From: Paramylibacter kogurei
GTDB lineage: Bacteria; Pseudomonadota; Alphaproteobacteria; Rhodobacterales; Rhodobacteraceae
Direction of reading: 5' to 3'
Length of the DNA: 64,000 nucleotides
Assembly: GCF_002742285.1 (NCBI RefSeq)
Contig: NZ_MDGM01000012.1
Coordinates: forward strand, 434,001-498,000
The notes below the pieces were generated by a model. The model saw only the letters and a program-made list of their open reading frames with translations. It did not search any database and was not told the DNA's origin. Shown piece after piece: positions 26,157 through 34,888 of this stretch. Both the position numbers and the translations under genes were made by a program. Every line of letters starts with the position of its first letter. Position 1 is the stretch's first letter.

Positions 26157-26939
26157 ATGGAATCACAAACGCATATCGATGGCGCCACACAGGCGCGACT
26201 TGCCGCCGAAAGCTTGGTTGTGGATGTTGATGGCTATGAAGGGCCGCTTGACATTCTGTTGACCCTTGCGCGCACGCAAAAGGTGGATATGCGCAAGATT
26301 TCTGTGCTGGAACTCTCCGTTCAATATCTGAAATTCGTGGAAGAGGCGAAAAAGCTGCGCCTTGAATTGGCTGCGGATTATTTGGTGATGGCGGCGTGGC
26401 TGGCGTTTTTAAAATCACGCCTGTTGTTGCCCCCTGATCCCACTGATGACGGCCCATCGGGCGAAGAACTGGCCGCGCATTTGGCATTTCAACTGGAACG
26501 GCTGGAGGCCATGCGCAGATCAGCCGCCAAATTGATGGCACGCGATCAATTGGGCCGCGATTTTTTCGCACGGGGCCTGCCCGAAGATGTGACGCGCAAA
26601 CGCAATGTGGTTTACAAGGCGACGGTGCTTGATCTGATGCAAGCCTATGCCCAGATCCGTACCAAGGATGAATTCACCCCATTACACATGGAAGAACGCA
26701 AAAGCGTGTTCACAATGGAACAGGCGCTGGAGCGGATGAAATCATTGATCGGCCATGCGATGGAATGGGGCACGTTGCAACAATTCCTGCCAGATGGTTG
26801 GCAAAACGATCCCAAATTGCGCCGATCCGCCACGGCATCGACGTTCGCTGCCATGTTGGAATTGGTCAAAGAGGGCAAATTGGATTTGCGCCAGAACGAG
26901 GTGTTCGCACCCATCGAAGTGAAAAAGAAAGACGGTTAA
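26157..26939 (+). CDS. scpA: Segregation and condensation protein A
   Basis: A 260-residue kleisin that links SMC heads in the bacterial condensin. The N-terminal motif VDGYEGPLDILLTLARTQKV and LAADYLVMAAWLAFLKSRLL are hallmarks, and the winged-helix end begins near DLRQNEVFAPIEV. The stop codon overlaps the scpB start by one base (TAATG). Confidence 0.94.
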   Translation: MESQTHIDGATQARLAAESLVVDVDGYEGPLDILLTLARTQKVDMRKISVLELSVQYLKFVEEAKKLRLELAADYLVMAAWLAFLKSRLLLPPDPTDDGPSGEELAAHLAFQLERLEAMRRSAAKLMARDQLGRDFFARGLPEDVTRKRNVVYKATVLDLMQAYAQIRTKDEFTPLHMEERKSVFTMEQALERMKSLIGHAMEWGTLQQFLPDGWQNDPKLRRSATASTFAAMLELVKEGKLDLRQNEVFAPIEVKKKDG

Positions 26940-27619
26940 TGTCCCAAGATAAACCATTAAACCAAAGCCTGTTCGAAGCCCCACCAATGGGTGAACAGGA
27001 ACGCATGATCGAAGCGATATTGTTCGCAACCGCCGAACCCCAATCCAAAAAACAGATCGAGGATCGTCTGCCCCATGGTTGTGACGTGTCCGAAGCATTG
27101 GTGCATCTGCGCAAACGTTACGAAGGGCGCGGCGTGCATTTGGTTAAGGTTGGCGATGGCTGGGCGTTTCGCACGGCGGGCGATCTGGGTTTCTTGATGC
27201 AAAAAGAAAGCACCGAAACACGCAAATTATCACGGGCTGCCATCGAAACATTGGCGATCATCGCCTATCACCAACCTGTCACGCGGTCTGAAATCGAAGA
27301 AATTCGCGGCGTTTCCGTATCGCGCGGCACGATTGATTTATTGCTGGAATTGGAATGGATCAAATTGGGCCGGCGGCGCATGACGCCCGGTCGCCCCGTG
27401 ACATTTATCGTGACCCAAGAATTCTTGGATCATTTCGGTCTGGAAACCCCGCGCGATTTACCCGGCGTGAAAGAATTGCGCGACGCAGGGCTATTGGACA
27501 ACCGCCCACCACCCGGTGCCGTACCCGGTGTGTTGAAATCCGAAGATGATGGCAGCGGCGGCGAAGAGCCTGATGATTACGAGGCGGATGACGATGATCA
27601 GGATGATATGTTTGGGTAG
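26939..27619 (+). CDS. scpB: Segregation and condensation protein B
   Basis: A 226-residue partner of ScpA that forms dimers of winged helices on the kleisin. Family motifs are MIEAILFATAEPQSKKQIED near the N terminus and SRAAIETLAIIAYHQPVTR with SEIEEIRGVSVSRGTIDLLL. The acidic tail (YEADDDDQDDMFG) is typical of Rhodobacterales. The start at 26939 overlaps scpA; the longer open frame would run through scpA. In related genomes tatABC usually follow; here DUF2726 does. Confidence 0.94.
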   Translation: MSQDKPLNQSLFEAPPMGEQERMIEAILFATAEPQSKKQIEDRLPHGCDVSEALVHLRKRYEGRGVHLVKVGDGWAFRTAGDLGFLMQKESTETRKLSRAAIETLAIIAYHQPVTRSEIEEIRGVSVSRGTIDLLLELEWIKLGRRRMTPGRPVTFIVTQEFLDHFGLETPRDLPGVKELRDAGLLDNRPPPGAVPGVLKSEDDGSGGEEPDDYEADDDDQDDMFG

Positions 27620-27639
27620 AGCCGAAACGGAGCCGTTGA

Positions 27640-28251
27640 ATGTTTGAACCTGCGGAAATATTGACGGCCATCTGGGATGCTGTTCCGAGTGAATTAATCT
27701 ATCTCTTGATCGCAATCTTCGCTGGATTGGCGTTTCTTAAGCTCTTACTTCCCAGACGCAGCGCGGTGCGATCAAAGTTTGATTTTCGAAATGTTCAGGA
27801 TCAGCACAAGGCGATTGAATCCCATCCTTTAACTGTCAAGCCTTTGATAAATAAAGAATGTTTTGATCACGTTTTTGCCCATGTCGAAAACAAGTTACAA
27901 GCGTATGGTGCAAGATATAGATTGTTTGCAGAAGTTTCTGTGGGGGCTTTTTTAACGACGAAAAATCCGAAACATTTAAAAGATGTTTACGGAGCATATG
28001 GTAGTAAACGCGTGGATATGTTGATTGTAGATTCGCATCAGATGCCAGTTGTGGTGATCGAATATCATGGCACTGGGCACTTTCAAGGTAACTCACGCGA
28101 ACGCGACGCGGTGAAACGCGCTGCATTTGCCAATGCTGGGCTGCCTTTGTTGGAGGTTTTTCCAAATACCGGATATCAAGAGCTGTCTAACATGATTGAT
28201 CAAGTGTTGCGTGATCATGAAGATCATGGAACCACGGCAATAGCATCATGA
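27640..28251 (+). CDS. DUF2726 domain protein with membrane anchor
   Basis: A 203-residue protein with one transmembrane helix (about residues 17-36) and a DUF2726 domain (about 65-195). The domain is related to PD-(D/E)xK/Vsr-like nucleases: KRVDMLIVDSHQMPVVVIEY holds the Asp and Glu, followed by HGTGHFQGNSRERDAVKRAA and GLPLLEVFP. Here the usual E-x-DG reads EYHG. The coding DNA is visibly richer in A/T than scpAB, suggesting transfer. Its stop overlaps the next small gene (ATGA). Confidence 0.78.
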   Translation: MFEPAEILTAIWDAVPSELIYLLIAIFAGLAFLKLLLPRRSAVRSKFDFRNVQDQHKAIESHPLTVKPLINKECFDHVFAHVENKLQAYGARYRLFAEVSVGAFLTTKNPKHLKDVYGAYGSKRVDMLIVDSHQMPVVVIEYHGTGHFQGNSRERDAVKRAAFANAGLPLLEVFPNTGYQELSNMIDQVLRDHEDHGTTAIAS

Positions 28252-28454
28252 GCCGCTTCATCCAAAATATCATCCGCGTGTTAATCATGAAGGGCATGAT
28301 GCAAGGGGTGCGGCGTGTGATGAATTGGTGGGGGGATCGCCAAGCGTGGGGGCAGGATGTTGAACAGGCCAAGGTGATCAAGGATCAGACGCGTAAAAAC
28401 ACCATAACCGCGAACCGATTGGTGCGTATGATCCGCCGCTTTGGGCGGTTTTAA
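28248..28454 (+). CDS. Small basic protein, 68 residues
   Basis: A 68-residue, strongly basic protein (MSRFIQNIIRVLIMKGMMQG at the start, RLVRMIRRFGRF at the end) with a central WWGDRQAWGQD motif. It overlaps DUF2726 by 4 bases and ends 3 bases before the VOC gene, so it is part of one operon. Not recognised. The amphipathic N terminus could associate with membrane or nucleic acid. Confidence 0.6.
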   Translation: MSRFIQNIIRVLIMKGMMQGVRRVMNWWGDRQAWGQDVEQAKVIKDQTRKNTITANRLVRMIRRFGRF

Positions 28455-28457
28455 TTC

Positions 28458-28847
28458 ATGAAACAATTCATTTCCGCCATCAGTGTTGTTGTGCCCGATT
28501 ATGACGCAGGGATTGCGTTTTATGTGGGTCAGATGGGCTTTGATCTGATCGAGGATACGGATATGGGCGCGGGGAAACGCTGGGTTTTGGTTGCGCCCAA
28601 AGGTGCGGTTGAAACGCGTATTTTATTGGCCAAGGCCGTAGGCGATGAACAGGTTGCCGCCATTGGCAATCAAACGGGTGGGCGGGTGTTTTTATTCCTT
28701 CATACCGATGATTTTGAGCGCGATTATGCGGCGATGAGCGCCAAAGGCGTGGCGTTTTTGGAAACTCCACGTAACGAGCCATACGGAAAGGTCGCCGTGT
28801 TCAGCGACCCGTTTGGTAATAAATGGGATTTATTGCAGTTAAAATAG
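28458..28847 (+). CDS. VOC family (glyoxalase/bleomycin resistance-type) protein
   Basis: A 129-residue vicinal oxygen chelate protein with the two beta-alpha-beta-beta-beta repeats (ISVVVPDYDAGIAFYVGQMG and VFLFLHTDDFERDYAAMSAK) and the C-terminal VAVFSDPFGNKWDLLQ. Members bind metal and act on lactoylglutathione, antibiotics or aromatic substrates; the substrate is unknown. The usual first metal His is not evident at the N terminus. It overlaps the MAPEG gene by 9 bases tail to tail. Confidence 0.83.
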   Translation: MKQFISAISVVVPDYDAGIAFYVGQMGFDLIEDTDMGAGKRWVLVAPKGAVETRILLAKAVGDEQVAAIGNQTGGRVFLFLHTDDFERDYAAMSAKGVAFLETPRNEPYGKVAVFSDPFGNKWDLLQLK

Positions 28848-29222
28848 CGCGATAATCAGCCCCAAAAGCGCAAGCACAAACAACAAAGCGATTGATGCGA
28901 GCGTGAGCATAAAGCCAAGGCCGCGCGTTGAAGGCTCCTTGAAATAGGCGCGGCAATAAATTGTGCGCCCCACCAAATAGACACAGCCAACCAGTGCCAC
29001 CAAAACCGGTGGCCAGTATTTTCCCGCCAAAAACAAAAGTGGCAAAAACGCAACGATACATTCCAGCGTGTTCATTTGAACGCGGTACATGCGTTCAAAT
29101 CCATCATGTCCCGTCATTGTCGGCGCCTTTAGTCCACTATCGCGGCGCTGTCCGCCCACCAGATAGCCAAAAAAGAGATATTGAAATACTGCGAGTAGGG
29201 CGATGAGTTCGATCAGTGGCAT
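28839..29222 (-). CDS. MAPEG family membrane protein
   Basis: A 127-residue protein with four hydrophobic helices and the MAPEG-type RMYRVQMNTLECIVAFLPLL (about residues 44-63) and VGRTIYCRAYFKEPSTRG. Eukaryotic relatives are glutathione-dependent eicosanoid enzymes; bacterial members are membrane glutathione transferases or uncharacterised. The ATG at 29222 with AGGA upstream was chosen over a TTG at 29240. Confidence 0.85.
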   Translation of the reverse strand: MPLIELIALLAVFQYLFFGYLVGGQRRDSGLKAPTMTGHDGFERMYRVQMNTLECIVAFLPLLFLAGKYWPPVLVALVGCVYLVGRTIYCRAYFKEPSTRGLGFMLTLASIALLFVLALLGLIIALF

Positions 29223-29438
29223 AATGAGGTCCTGTGGCAAATACGAGATATGGTGTTAACTGCGCAATTGTTATCACGCCAAAGGGTGCGGGCAATAGAA
29301 AAACAGTGGTCGCGGGTTTTGGTTGAGATCGCATTTTTGGGGATGGATAGCTCTGCGAATTTATGCGGTAGTTGAATCTATCAAACGCGTGTTATTCTTA
29401 ACTTTATCCAGATCAAACGAGGACGCGGTGAATACAAT

Positions 29439-29699
29439 ATGAAGAAAAAGTTAATCGTTTTTGTGTGTTGCTGTTGGCTCGTCGTTCTTAATCTGATCTT
29501 TTCTGAGCCAATAATTGGGAACGTGCTGATTGCTTTGGGATTTGATAAGAATGTTATGGTTGTTTTTCAATGGGTATTTGGTTTGGCGGTTTTGCTCGGC
29601 GCGGGCATTCCATTCGGATATTGGATTGTGAAACTATCCGATTGGTTCGAAACCGTGATTGATGAATCTTCGATTTACAAAAGTCGCAAAGACGATTGA
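29439..29699 (+). CDS. Small hypothetical membrane protein, 86 residues
   Basis: Two hydrophobic segments (about residues 4-24 and 36-66) and a polar C terminus (SSIYKSRKDD). The DNA is A/T rich compared with the core genes. The upstream 198 bases separate it from the divergent MAPEG gene and should hold its promoter. Not recognised. Confidence 0.55.
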   Translation: MKKKLIVFVCCCWLVVLNLIFSEPIIGNVLIALGFDKNVMVVFQWVFGLAVLLGAGIPFGYWIVKLSDWFETVIDESSIYKSRKDD

Positions 29700-30026
29700 G
29701 ATCGCTTCGGACGAAAGGCACTTTACCCCAGAAAAATCCGCCAGCACGAAAGCCACGCGAAGGGTTTTAATCCTTGCGTGGTTTCGCCTGTTTGCACAGT
29801 TTCGCGTAAATGGATTAACGCGTGACGGGCCCGCCGATTGCGGTTTGTGTCGGACAGGGGGAAACCCTGCACTCTGGGGTTGATAGCCCCGTAAATCGTT
29901 GATTTTGCGAGTGATACGATAGGGGAGAAAGCCCATATGCATCCAAAACCTGTGTGACGTCAGGGGTGTTATACACCGCAATTGGTTATGATTTTGTAAG
30001 GGGTACGTGCGCTGGTTGTGGCGCAA
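29700..30026. other. Gene-free stretch dense in hairpins, candidate structured RNA
   Basis: No credible ORF. Successive stem-loops are visible: 29747-29786 (15 bp with two bulges, loop GTTTTAAT), 29803-29822 (CGCGT/ACGCG), 29831-29843 (CCGC/GCGG), 29855-29869 (CAGGG-GGAAA-CCCTG), 29876-29890 (GGGG/CCCC), 29895-29920 (ATCG/CGAT), 29949-29964 (CCTG/CAGG) and 29965-29977 (GGTGT-TAT-ACACC). The CCCC at 29887-29890 could alternatively pair with GGGG at 29922-29925. The layout suggests a folded RNA about 280 nucleotides long. I could not match it to RNase P, tmRNA, 6S, SRP or common riboswitch consensus sequences. Strand unknown. Confidence 0.4.
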
Positions 30027-31109
30027 TCAAACGGGGGCTTTGAAATGTTTGGACAATTTCAAACCTTGGCCTTGGTAGTTGGATTTCAAATCCGCGCCGT
30101 ATAGTAAATCGGGTACTTCGGCCATGCGTTCATAAACCAAGCGCCCCACGCTTTGGCCATGTTCCAAGGCAAATGGTGCCTCGTGACAGCGTACCTCGAG
30201 CACACCGCGTGATCCGTGACCGCCCGCAGCACTATGGCCAAATCCAGGGTCAAAGAAACCCGCATAGTGGACGCGAAATTCGCCAACCATGGCAAGGTAT
30301 GGCGCCATTTCAGCGGCGCAATCGGGGGGGATATGCACGGCTTCGCGGCTGACCAGAATGTAAAATGCGCCCGGATCAAGGATGATGCGTTTATCCGTGG
30401 CATAAACCGGTTCCCAGAAATCATCGACGGCGTAATGGTTGATATTATCAAGATCAATCAACCCCGTATGAGGTTTGGCGCGATAGCCGACCAAACCATT
30501 TGGCAGATCAAGATCAACGGAAAAGCCAAGCCCGTGATCAATTTGCGCAGGCCCATCAACCAAGCCAATATCGGCGTGAATGGCGGAAAGTTCACCATCG
30601 GATAGCAATGCTTGGCCTTGGCGAAAACGAATTTGGTTAAGTCGCATACCAGGGCGGACAAGCACGGAAAATGAACGTGGGCTGATTTCGGCGTAAAGGG
30701 GACCGTTATATCCCGCCTCGATCCGATCAAATTCGATGCCGTTATCGGTGATACAACGGGTGAACACATCAACGCGCCCCGTGCTGCTCTTGGCATTGGC
30801 GACGGCGTTGATATCGGTAGGGAGGTTGAGGGATTCCATCATCGGAACCACATAAACACAGCCCTTTTCCAAAACCGCGCCATTGGTCAGATCGACCTCG
30901 TGCATTTTGAATTTTTCAAGCCGTTCAGCAACGCTATTACCAGCCCCTGCAAGGAATGAAGCGCGGACGCGATATGCCTTGCGCCCAAGGCGCAGATCAA
31001 GGCTGGCAGGTTGAATTTGGCCGGCAGGAATGGGGTCTGTCACATTGATTTCGCCACGCGCCAACATTGATGTGATGGCTTGTGATGGAAGAACGCCGTG
31101 ATATGCCAT
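30027..31109 (-). CDS. dcd: Double-length 2'-deoxycytidine 5'-triphosphate deaminase
   Basis: A 360-residue protein, about twice the length of E. coli Dcd (193). The N-terminal half holds IQPASLDLRLG, SSTGRVDVFTRCITD and YNGPLYAEISPRS; the C-terminal half repeats the dUTPase-like fold with GEFRVHYAGFFDPGFGH and GVLEVRCHEAPFAL, ending SNYQGQGLKLSKHF. Each half keeps a Glu at the position of the catalytic residue. It supplies dUTP/dUMP for thymidylate synthesis. A clear ribosome site GGGGGAAT precedes the ATG. Confidence 0.88.
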   Translation of the reverse strand: MAYHGVLPSQAITSMLARGEINVTDPIPAGQIQPASLDLRLGRKAYRVRASFLAGAGNSVAERLEKFKMHEVDLTNGAVLEKGCVYVVPMMESLNLPTDINAVANAKSSTGRVDVFTRCITDNGIEFDRIEAGYNGPLYAEISPRSFSVLVRPGMRLNQIRFRQGQALLSDGELSAIHADIGLVDGPAQIDHGLGFSVDLDLPNGLVGYRAKPHTGLIDLDNINHYAVDDFWEPVYATDKRIILDPGAFYILVSREAVHIPPDCAAEMAPYLAMVGEFRVHYAGFFDPGFGHSAAGGHGSRGVLEVRCHEAPFALEHGQSVGRLVYERMAEVPDLLYGADLKSNYQGQGLKLSKHFKAPV

Positions 31110-31148
31110 ATTCCCCCCGCGTGGCTGTGACAGTGACCTGTCAGAATT

Positions 31149-31225
31149 TGGTCGGGCTAGCAGGGTTCGAACCTGCGACCTCTCGTCCCCCAGACGAACG
31201 CGCTACCAGACTGCGCTATAGCCCG
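31149..31225 (-). tRNA. tRNA-Pro (anticodon GGG)
   Basis: A 77-base cloverleaf on the minus strand: acceptor CGGGCTA/TAGCCCG, D-arm GCGC...GCGC, anticodon arm TTCGT-CTGGGGG-ACGAG giving GGG at loop positions 3-5, T-loop TTCGAAC, discriminator A and an encoded CCA (31149-31151). GGG reads CCC and CCU proline codons. Confidence 0.95.
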
Positions 31226-31283
31226 TGAAAACCGTTTATATCGGCAAAGTTAGTGACTGCAAGTGAGAAAACACCCGATTGGA

Positions 31284-31994
31284 TTAAGATAGCTGGTTTA
31301 ACGCCCGTTTCATGCGGTTGCGTACCTTTTTCAGGCGATAAAACAGATCTTCGACATCCATCATCTGATCATCATTCAACGTTGCGCGTGTCTTGGTAGG
31401 CGAAATTGCGTGACGTTTACGTTCAACGAGTGATTGCGCATCGGCAACTGGCACAGATTCGGTCAGAACAATTGGTTCTTCACGTCGGCCAACGGCGGCG
31501 TTAATGCGATCCTTGGCATCCTGTTCGACAGGGTGTTTGATGTCGGGTGACGCTGGCGCGGGTTGTGCGCTGTGTGATGATGTGAACACAGGTGTTTCAT
31601 CATGTGTGGGCGTGGATGGGGCAGGGGGTGTTGATGTGTCAGCCACGGATTCTTCTTTGTCTTTGGTTGGGGCCGGTGCGGTTTTCGCAGATTTGGTGCG
31701 CCGCCCTTTTTCGGGGAAATCTAATTCTGGCGAAAGTTCGGATACGTGTTTCACACCCTTGTCCGACAGAATCTTTTGCGCAGCTTTGATTGTTATACCT
31801 TCGCCATGCAATAGCGTTTTAATCCCACCAAGCAATTTCATATCCGCAGGGCGATAATAACGCCGACCACCCGCACGTTTGACAGGTTTGATTTGGCTAA
31901 ACTTGCTTTCCCAGAAACGAAGCACATGTGTTGGCGTATCCAACCAATCCGAGACTTCGGAAATTGTGCGGAATGCTTGTGGTGCTTTTTTCAT
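31284..31994 (-). CDS. MerR family transcriptional regulator downstream of ihfA
   Basis: A 236-residue protein with an N-terminal MerR helix-turn-helix ([20 protein letters not shown] to [14 protein letters not shown], residues about 6-52) and a long, low-complexity Pro/Ala/Ser/Thr linker (about 95-165) before a short C-terminal helix. It starts 6 bases after ihfA, the conserved alphaproteobacterial ihfA-merR pair. No metal-binding effector domain is present. Ligand and targets unknown. Confidence 0.9.
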   Translation of the reverse strand: MKKAPQAFRTISEVSDWLDTPTHVLRFWESKFSQIKPVKRAGGRRYYRPADMKLLGGIKTLLHGEGITIKAAQKILSDKGVKHVSELSPELDFPEKGRRTKSAKTAPAPTKDKEESVADTSTPPAPSTPTHDETPVFTSSHSAQPAPASPDIKHPVEQDAKDRINAAVGRREEPIVLTESVPVADAQSLVERKRHAISPTKTRATLNDDQMMDVEDLFYRLKKVRNRMKRALNQLS

Positions 31995-32000
31995 CAGAGA

Positions 32001-32303
32001 TTATCGTTTGTTTCCAGACGATACCTTGTCTTTCATCACGTGGCTGGGGCGAAATGACAAAACGCGGCGCGGGGTGATTGGTACCTCTTCGCCCGTTTTA
32101 GGGTTGCGCCCGACACGTGCAGTTTTATCGCGCAGATTGAATGTGCCAAAGGATGAGATTTTCACACTTTCGCCACGTACCAACGCATCAGAGATATGTT
32201 GCAACACGCCTTCGACAAGGTCAGCGGATTCATTTCGGGATAAGCCGACCTCGCGAAATACTGATTCTGCTAGGTCTAGTCGCGTTAACGTTTGATCGGC
32301 CAT
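32001..32303 (-). CDS. ihfA: Integration host factor subunit alpha
   Basis: A 100-residue DNA-bending protein of the HU/IHF family, forming a heterodimer with IhfB. The beta-arm signature [17 protein letters not shown] (with the intercalating Pro) and the alpha-type N terminus [19 protein letters not shown] are present. It has a 103-base upstream gap from fabH that may hold its own promoter, and is followed by merR. Confidence 0.95.
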   Translation of the reverse strand: MADQTLTRLDLAESVFREVGLSRNESADLVEGVLQHISDALVRGESVKISSFGTFNLRDKTARVGRNPKTGEEVPITPRRVLSFRPSHVMKDKVSSGNKR

Positions 32304-32406
32304 AATGTCTCTTCCCCAAAAATGTTACGTTAGGATATTGGGATTCGAATTTGCGAGTCAACAATTTCGTCGGATCAACACGTTGATATGGCAAGAAAAA
32401 CCCGAT

Positions 32407-33384
32407 TTACCACCGTAATACAACAGCACCCCATGCTAAACCACCGCCAATTGCCTCTGTTAAAAGCAGATCACCTTGTTTGACCTGCCCCCGTTTCACC
32501 GCGACTGACAAGGCGAGGGGAATCGATGCAGCAGAGGTATTGCCGTGGTCTTGGACGGTGACCACAACACGTTCCATGGGCACGCCCATGATCTGTGCTG
32601 TTTTTTTGATAATGCGCAAATTGGCCTGATGAGGGACGATCCAATCGACATCATCACCATGTAGGCCAATTTTTTCCAAGGCGGATTCACCTGCCTCTGC
32701 CAATTTGGCGACGGCGTGTTTGAATACTTCGCGTCCTTCCATGCGTAAAACGCCTGTGGTTTGCGTTGAAGAAACACCGCCATCAACATAGAGGATATCG
32801 TTGTATTTCCCATCAGATTTTAATTCTGTGGATAAAATCCCGCGATCGGCATTGGTGCCTTCGCATTCTTGGGCTTCGATAATCAAAGCGCCCGCGCCAT
32901 CGCCAAACAAAACGGATGTGGTGCGATCATTCCAATCCATAATGCGCGAAAAGGTTTCGGCACCAATGACCAAAATGCGTTTTGCCTGACCCGCGACAAT
33001 CATCGCATTGGCGGTGGACAGCGCATAAGGAAAGCCCGCACAGACGGCCTGAACATCGAAGGCAAAACCGCCATTCATGCCCAATGCGGCCTGAACCTTG
33101 GTCGCGGTGGAAGGGAATGTTTGATCAGGGGTCGATGTGGCCAAAACAATCGCATCAATATCTGTGGCAGGGATGCCCGCGTGATTAAGCGCATCCTTGG
33201 CCGCATGAATGGCCAGATCAGAGGTCAGTTCACCATCGGCGGCAAAATGGCGACGTTCAATCCCTGAACGTGAACGAATCCATTCATCGCTTGTGTCGAT
33301 CTTGGCTTCGAATTCAGCATTTTCAACAACACGCGCAGGCAGGTAATGCCCAATGCCGATTGGGACTGCTCTTGTCATTTTCAT
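32407..33384 (-). CDS. fabH: Beta-ketoacyl-ACP synthase III
   Basis: A 325-residue enzyme that condenses acetyl-CoA with malonyl-ACP to start fatty acid synthesis. The catalytic triad is visible: Cys115 (AVCAGFPYA), His252 (VPHQANLRI) and Asn282 (DHGNTSAAS). It follows plsX with a 40-base gap, the standard rpmF-plsX-fabH order. Confidence 0.96.
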   Translation of the reverse strand: MKMTRAVPIGIGHYLPARVVENAEFEAKIDTSDEWIRSRSGIERRHFAADGELTSDLAIHAAKDALNHAGIPATDIDAIVLATSTPDQTFPSTATKVQAALGMNGGFAFDVQAVCAGFPYALSTANAMIVAGQAKRILVIGAETFSRIMDWNDRTTSVLFGDGAGALIIEAQECEGTNADRGILSTELKSDGKYNDILYVDGGVSSTQTTGVLRMEGREVFKHAVAKLAEAGESALEKIGLHGDDVDWIVPHQANLRIIKKTAQIMGVPMERVVVTVQDHGNTSAASIPLALSVAVKRGQVKQGDLLLTEAIGGGLAWGAVVLRW

Positions 33385-33424
33385 TTTTTACCCCGGGGTC
33401 GATTCTTATTCTTGTAACGTTACG

Positions 33425-34516
33425 TTACGTATCTTCGCCTCCTGCGGCGGCAGATGCAACACGTGCGGCAAGTTTTTCTGAAAATCCAAGTTTTGCAAGT
33501 TGATAGCCGAGCTGAATCGCAGCCGCGACACCGGTGGCATCGGCATCGCCATGTGATTTGATCACAGTGCCATTCAGGCCCAGAAATACACCGCCATTCA
33601 CACGGCGCGGATCAATGCGTTTTTTCAAACGCTGCATCGCGGTATAGGAAAATAACGCGCCGATGCGTGAAAATGGGGTGTGGCGAAACGCTTCTTTAAG
33701 CAAATCACTGATAAGATTTGCGGTACCTTCGCCAGTTTTCAATGCGACATTGCCCGTAAACCCATCCGTGACGATCACGTCAACCTTGTTTGATGGCAGA
33801 TCGCTTCCTTCGATAAAGCCGACGAATTCATATTCGTTGCTGGAAAAGCTTTCGGTGATTAGTTCATGCGCTTCTTTAAGTTCGGTGCGGCCTTTGTGCT
33901 CTTCGGTGCCGACATTCAACAAACCAACGCGCGGCGTTTCAATGCCAAGCCCGTTGCGCGCATAAGATGCCCCCATCAATGCGTATTTCAACAGATCGGG
34001 CGCATCGGCGCGTACATCGGCGCCCATGTCCAGAACCACGTTAAATCCGCTGGGGTTGCGCGATGGCCACAGAACCGCAATGGCGGGGCGGTAAACACCC
34101 GGGGCCTTGCGCAGGCGCAGCATGGAAATCGCCATTAACGCGCCCGTGTTGCCACAGGAAACGGTGACGGCCGCCTCTTTGTTTTTAACGGAATCGATGG
34201 CGTTCCACATGGATGTGCCCTTGCCATTGCGCATTGCAAGGCTGGGTTTGTCATTCATGTTGATAGAGGATTCAGCGTGGCGAATATCGCATTTGCCGGT
34301 CAATGATTTGCGTTTCGCAATCAATGGTTTCAGAACAGTTTCATCGCCATGCACGATAAACCGTATATCTGGATTTGCGCTGGCGGATTTATGCAACCCG
34401 CCGACAACAGCAACCGCACCCCGATCGCCGCCCATTGCGTCAACCGAGATAACAATATCTGATTCAGATTTGTTGATAACAGAATTTGCGCCGACCCGAT
34501 CAATGTCGTTTGTCAT
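33425..34516 (-). CDS. plsX: Phosphate acyltransferase PlsX
   Basis: A 363-residue peripheral membrane enzyme that makes acyl-phosphate from acyl-ACP for phospholipid synthesis. Motifs: VISVDAMGGDRGAVAVV near the N terminus, SCGNTGALMAISM, LDMGADVRADAPDLLKYALM, and VIVTDGFTGNVALKTGEG. It starts 22 bases after rpmF. Confidence 0.96.
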   Translation of the reverse strand: MTNDIDRVGANSVINKSESDIVISVDAMGGDRGAVAVVGGLHKSASANPDIRFIVHGDETVLKPLIAKRKSLTGKCDIRHAESSINMNDKPSLAMRNGKGTSMWNAIDSVKNKEAAVTVSCGNTGALMAISMLRLRKAPGVYRPAIAVLWPSRNPSGFNVVLDMGADVRADAPDLLKYALMGASYARNGLGIETPRVGLLNVGTEEHKGRTELKEAHELITESFSSNEYEFVGFIEGSDLPSNKVDVIVTDGFTGNVALKTGEGTANLISDLLKEAFRHTPFSRIGALFSYTAMQRLKKRIDPRRVNGGVFLGLNGTVIKSHGDADATGVAAAIQLGYQLAKLGFSEKLAARVASAAAGGEDT

Positions 34517-34538
34517 GTCGGATCAGCCCAAAGCCGTT

Positions 34539-34745
34539 TTATGCCGCGTCGTCGTCTAGGTCGATTTCTTCAACGCTAGAAACAACTTGACGATCATCAT
34601 AGTGACCACATGCGCCACATACGTGATGTGGGCGTTTCAGTTCACCGCAGTTTGCGCATTCGTTTGGATTGTCTGCAACCAATGCGTCGTGTGAACGACG
34701 ATTGTTACGACGAGAGCGCGTAATCTTGTTTTGTGGGACAGCCAT
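34539..34745 (-). CDS. rpmF: 50S ribosomal protein L32
   Basis: A 68-residue ribosomal protein, [20 protein letters not shown] at the start, with a four-Cys zinc ribbon ([18 protein letters not shown]). It lies between yceD and plsX as in most proteobacteria. The 143 bases upstream contain an AT-rich TATTATAA near 34780-34787 that could be part of a separate promoter. Confidence 0.96.
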   Translation of the reverse strand: MAVPQNKITRSRRNNRRSHDALVADNPNECANCGELKRPHHVCGACGHYDDRQVVSSVEEIDLDDDAA

Positions 34746-34888
34746 GTCACAACCTCGAATTTGTGGGGCAGCGCCCCTTTATAATAGTCCAGCAAGTCGC
34801 AAAGAGCGTCTCGATTCCCGACCTAATGGAAGAGCCGCGAAAATACAAAGAAAATCCGTTTCTGCAACCCCTTTATGTCACTTGGCGC

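Noticed and set aside
29634..30026. 130-residue minus-strand ORF in the gene-free stretch
   Set aside because: No ribosome site, runs into the neighbouring membrane protein gene, and the sequence has no domain character; the region is better explained by RNA-like structure.
29700..30026. Identification of the hairpin-dense stretch as RNase P RNA, tmRNA, 6S or a cobalamin riboswitch
   Set aside because: The diagnostic conserved sequences of these RNAs were looked for on both strands by eye and not found.
31149..31225. tRNA-Pro as the integration site of the accessory patch at 27.6-30.0 kb
   Set aside because: The dcd gene lies between, no direct repeat of the tRNA end was seen, and there is no integrase.
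32318..33423. Shared TAACGTAAC-like sequences before ihfA and fabH
   Set aside because: Only 7-9 bases match and their distances to the starts differ; not enough for a shared operator.
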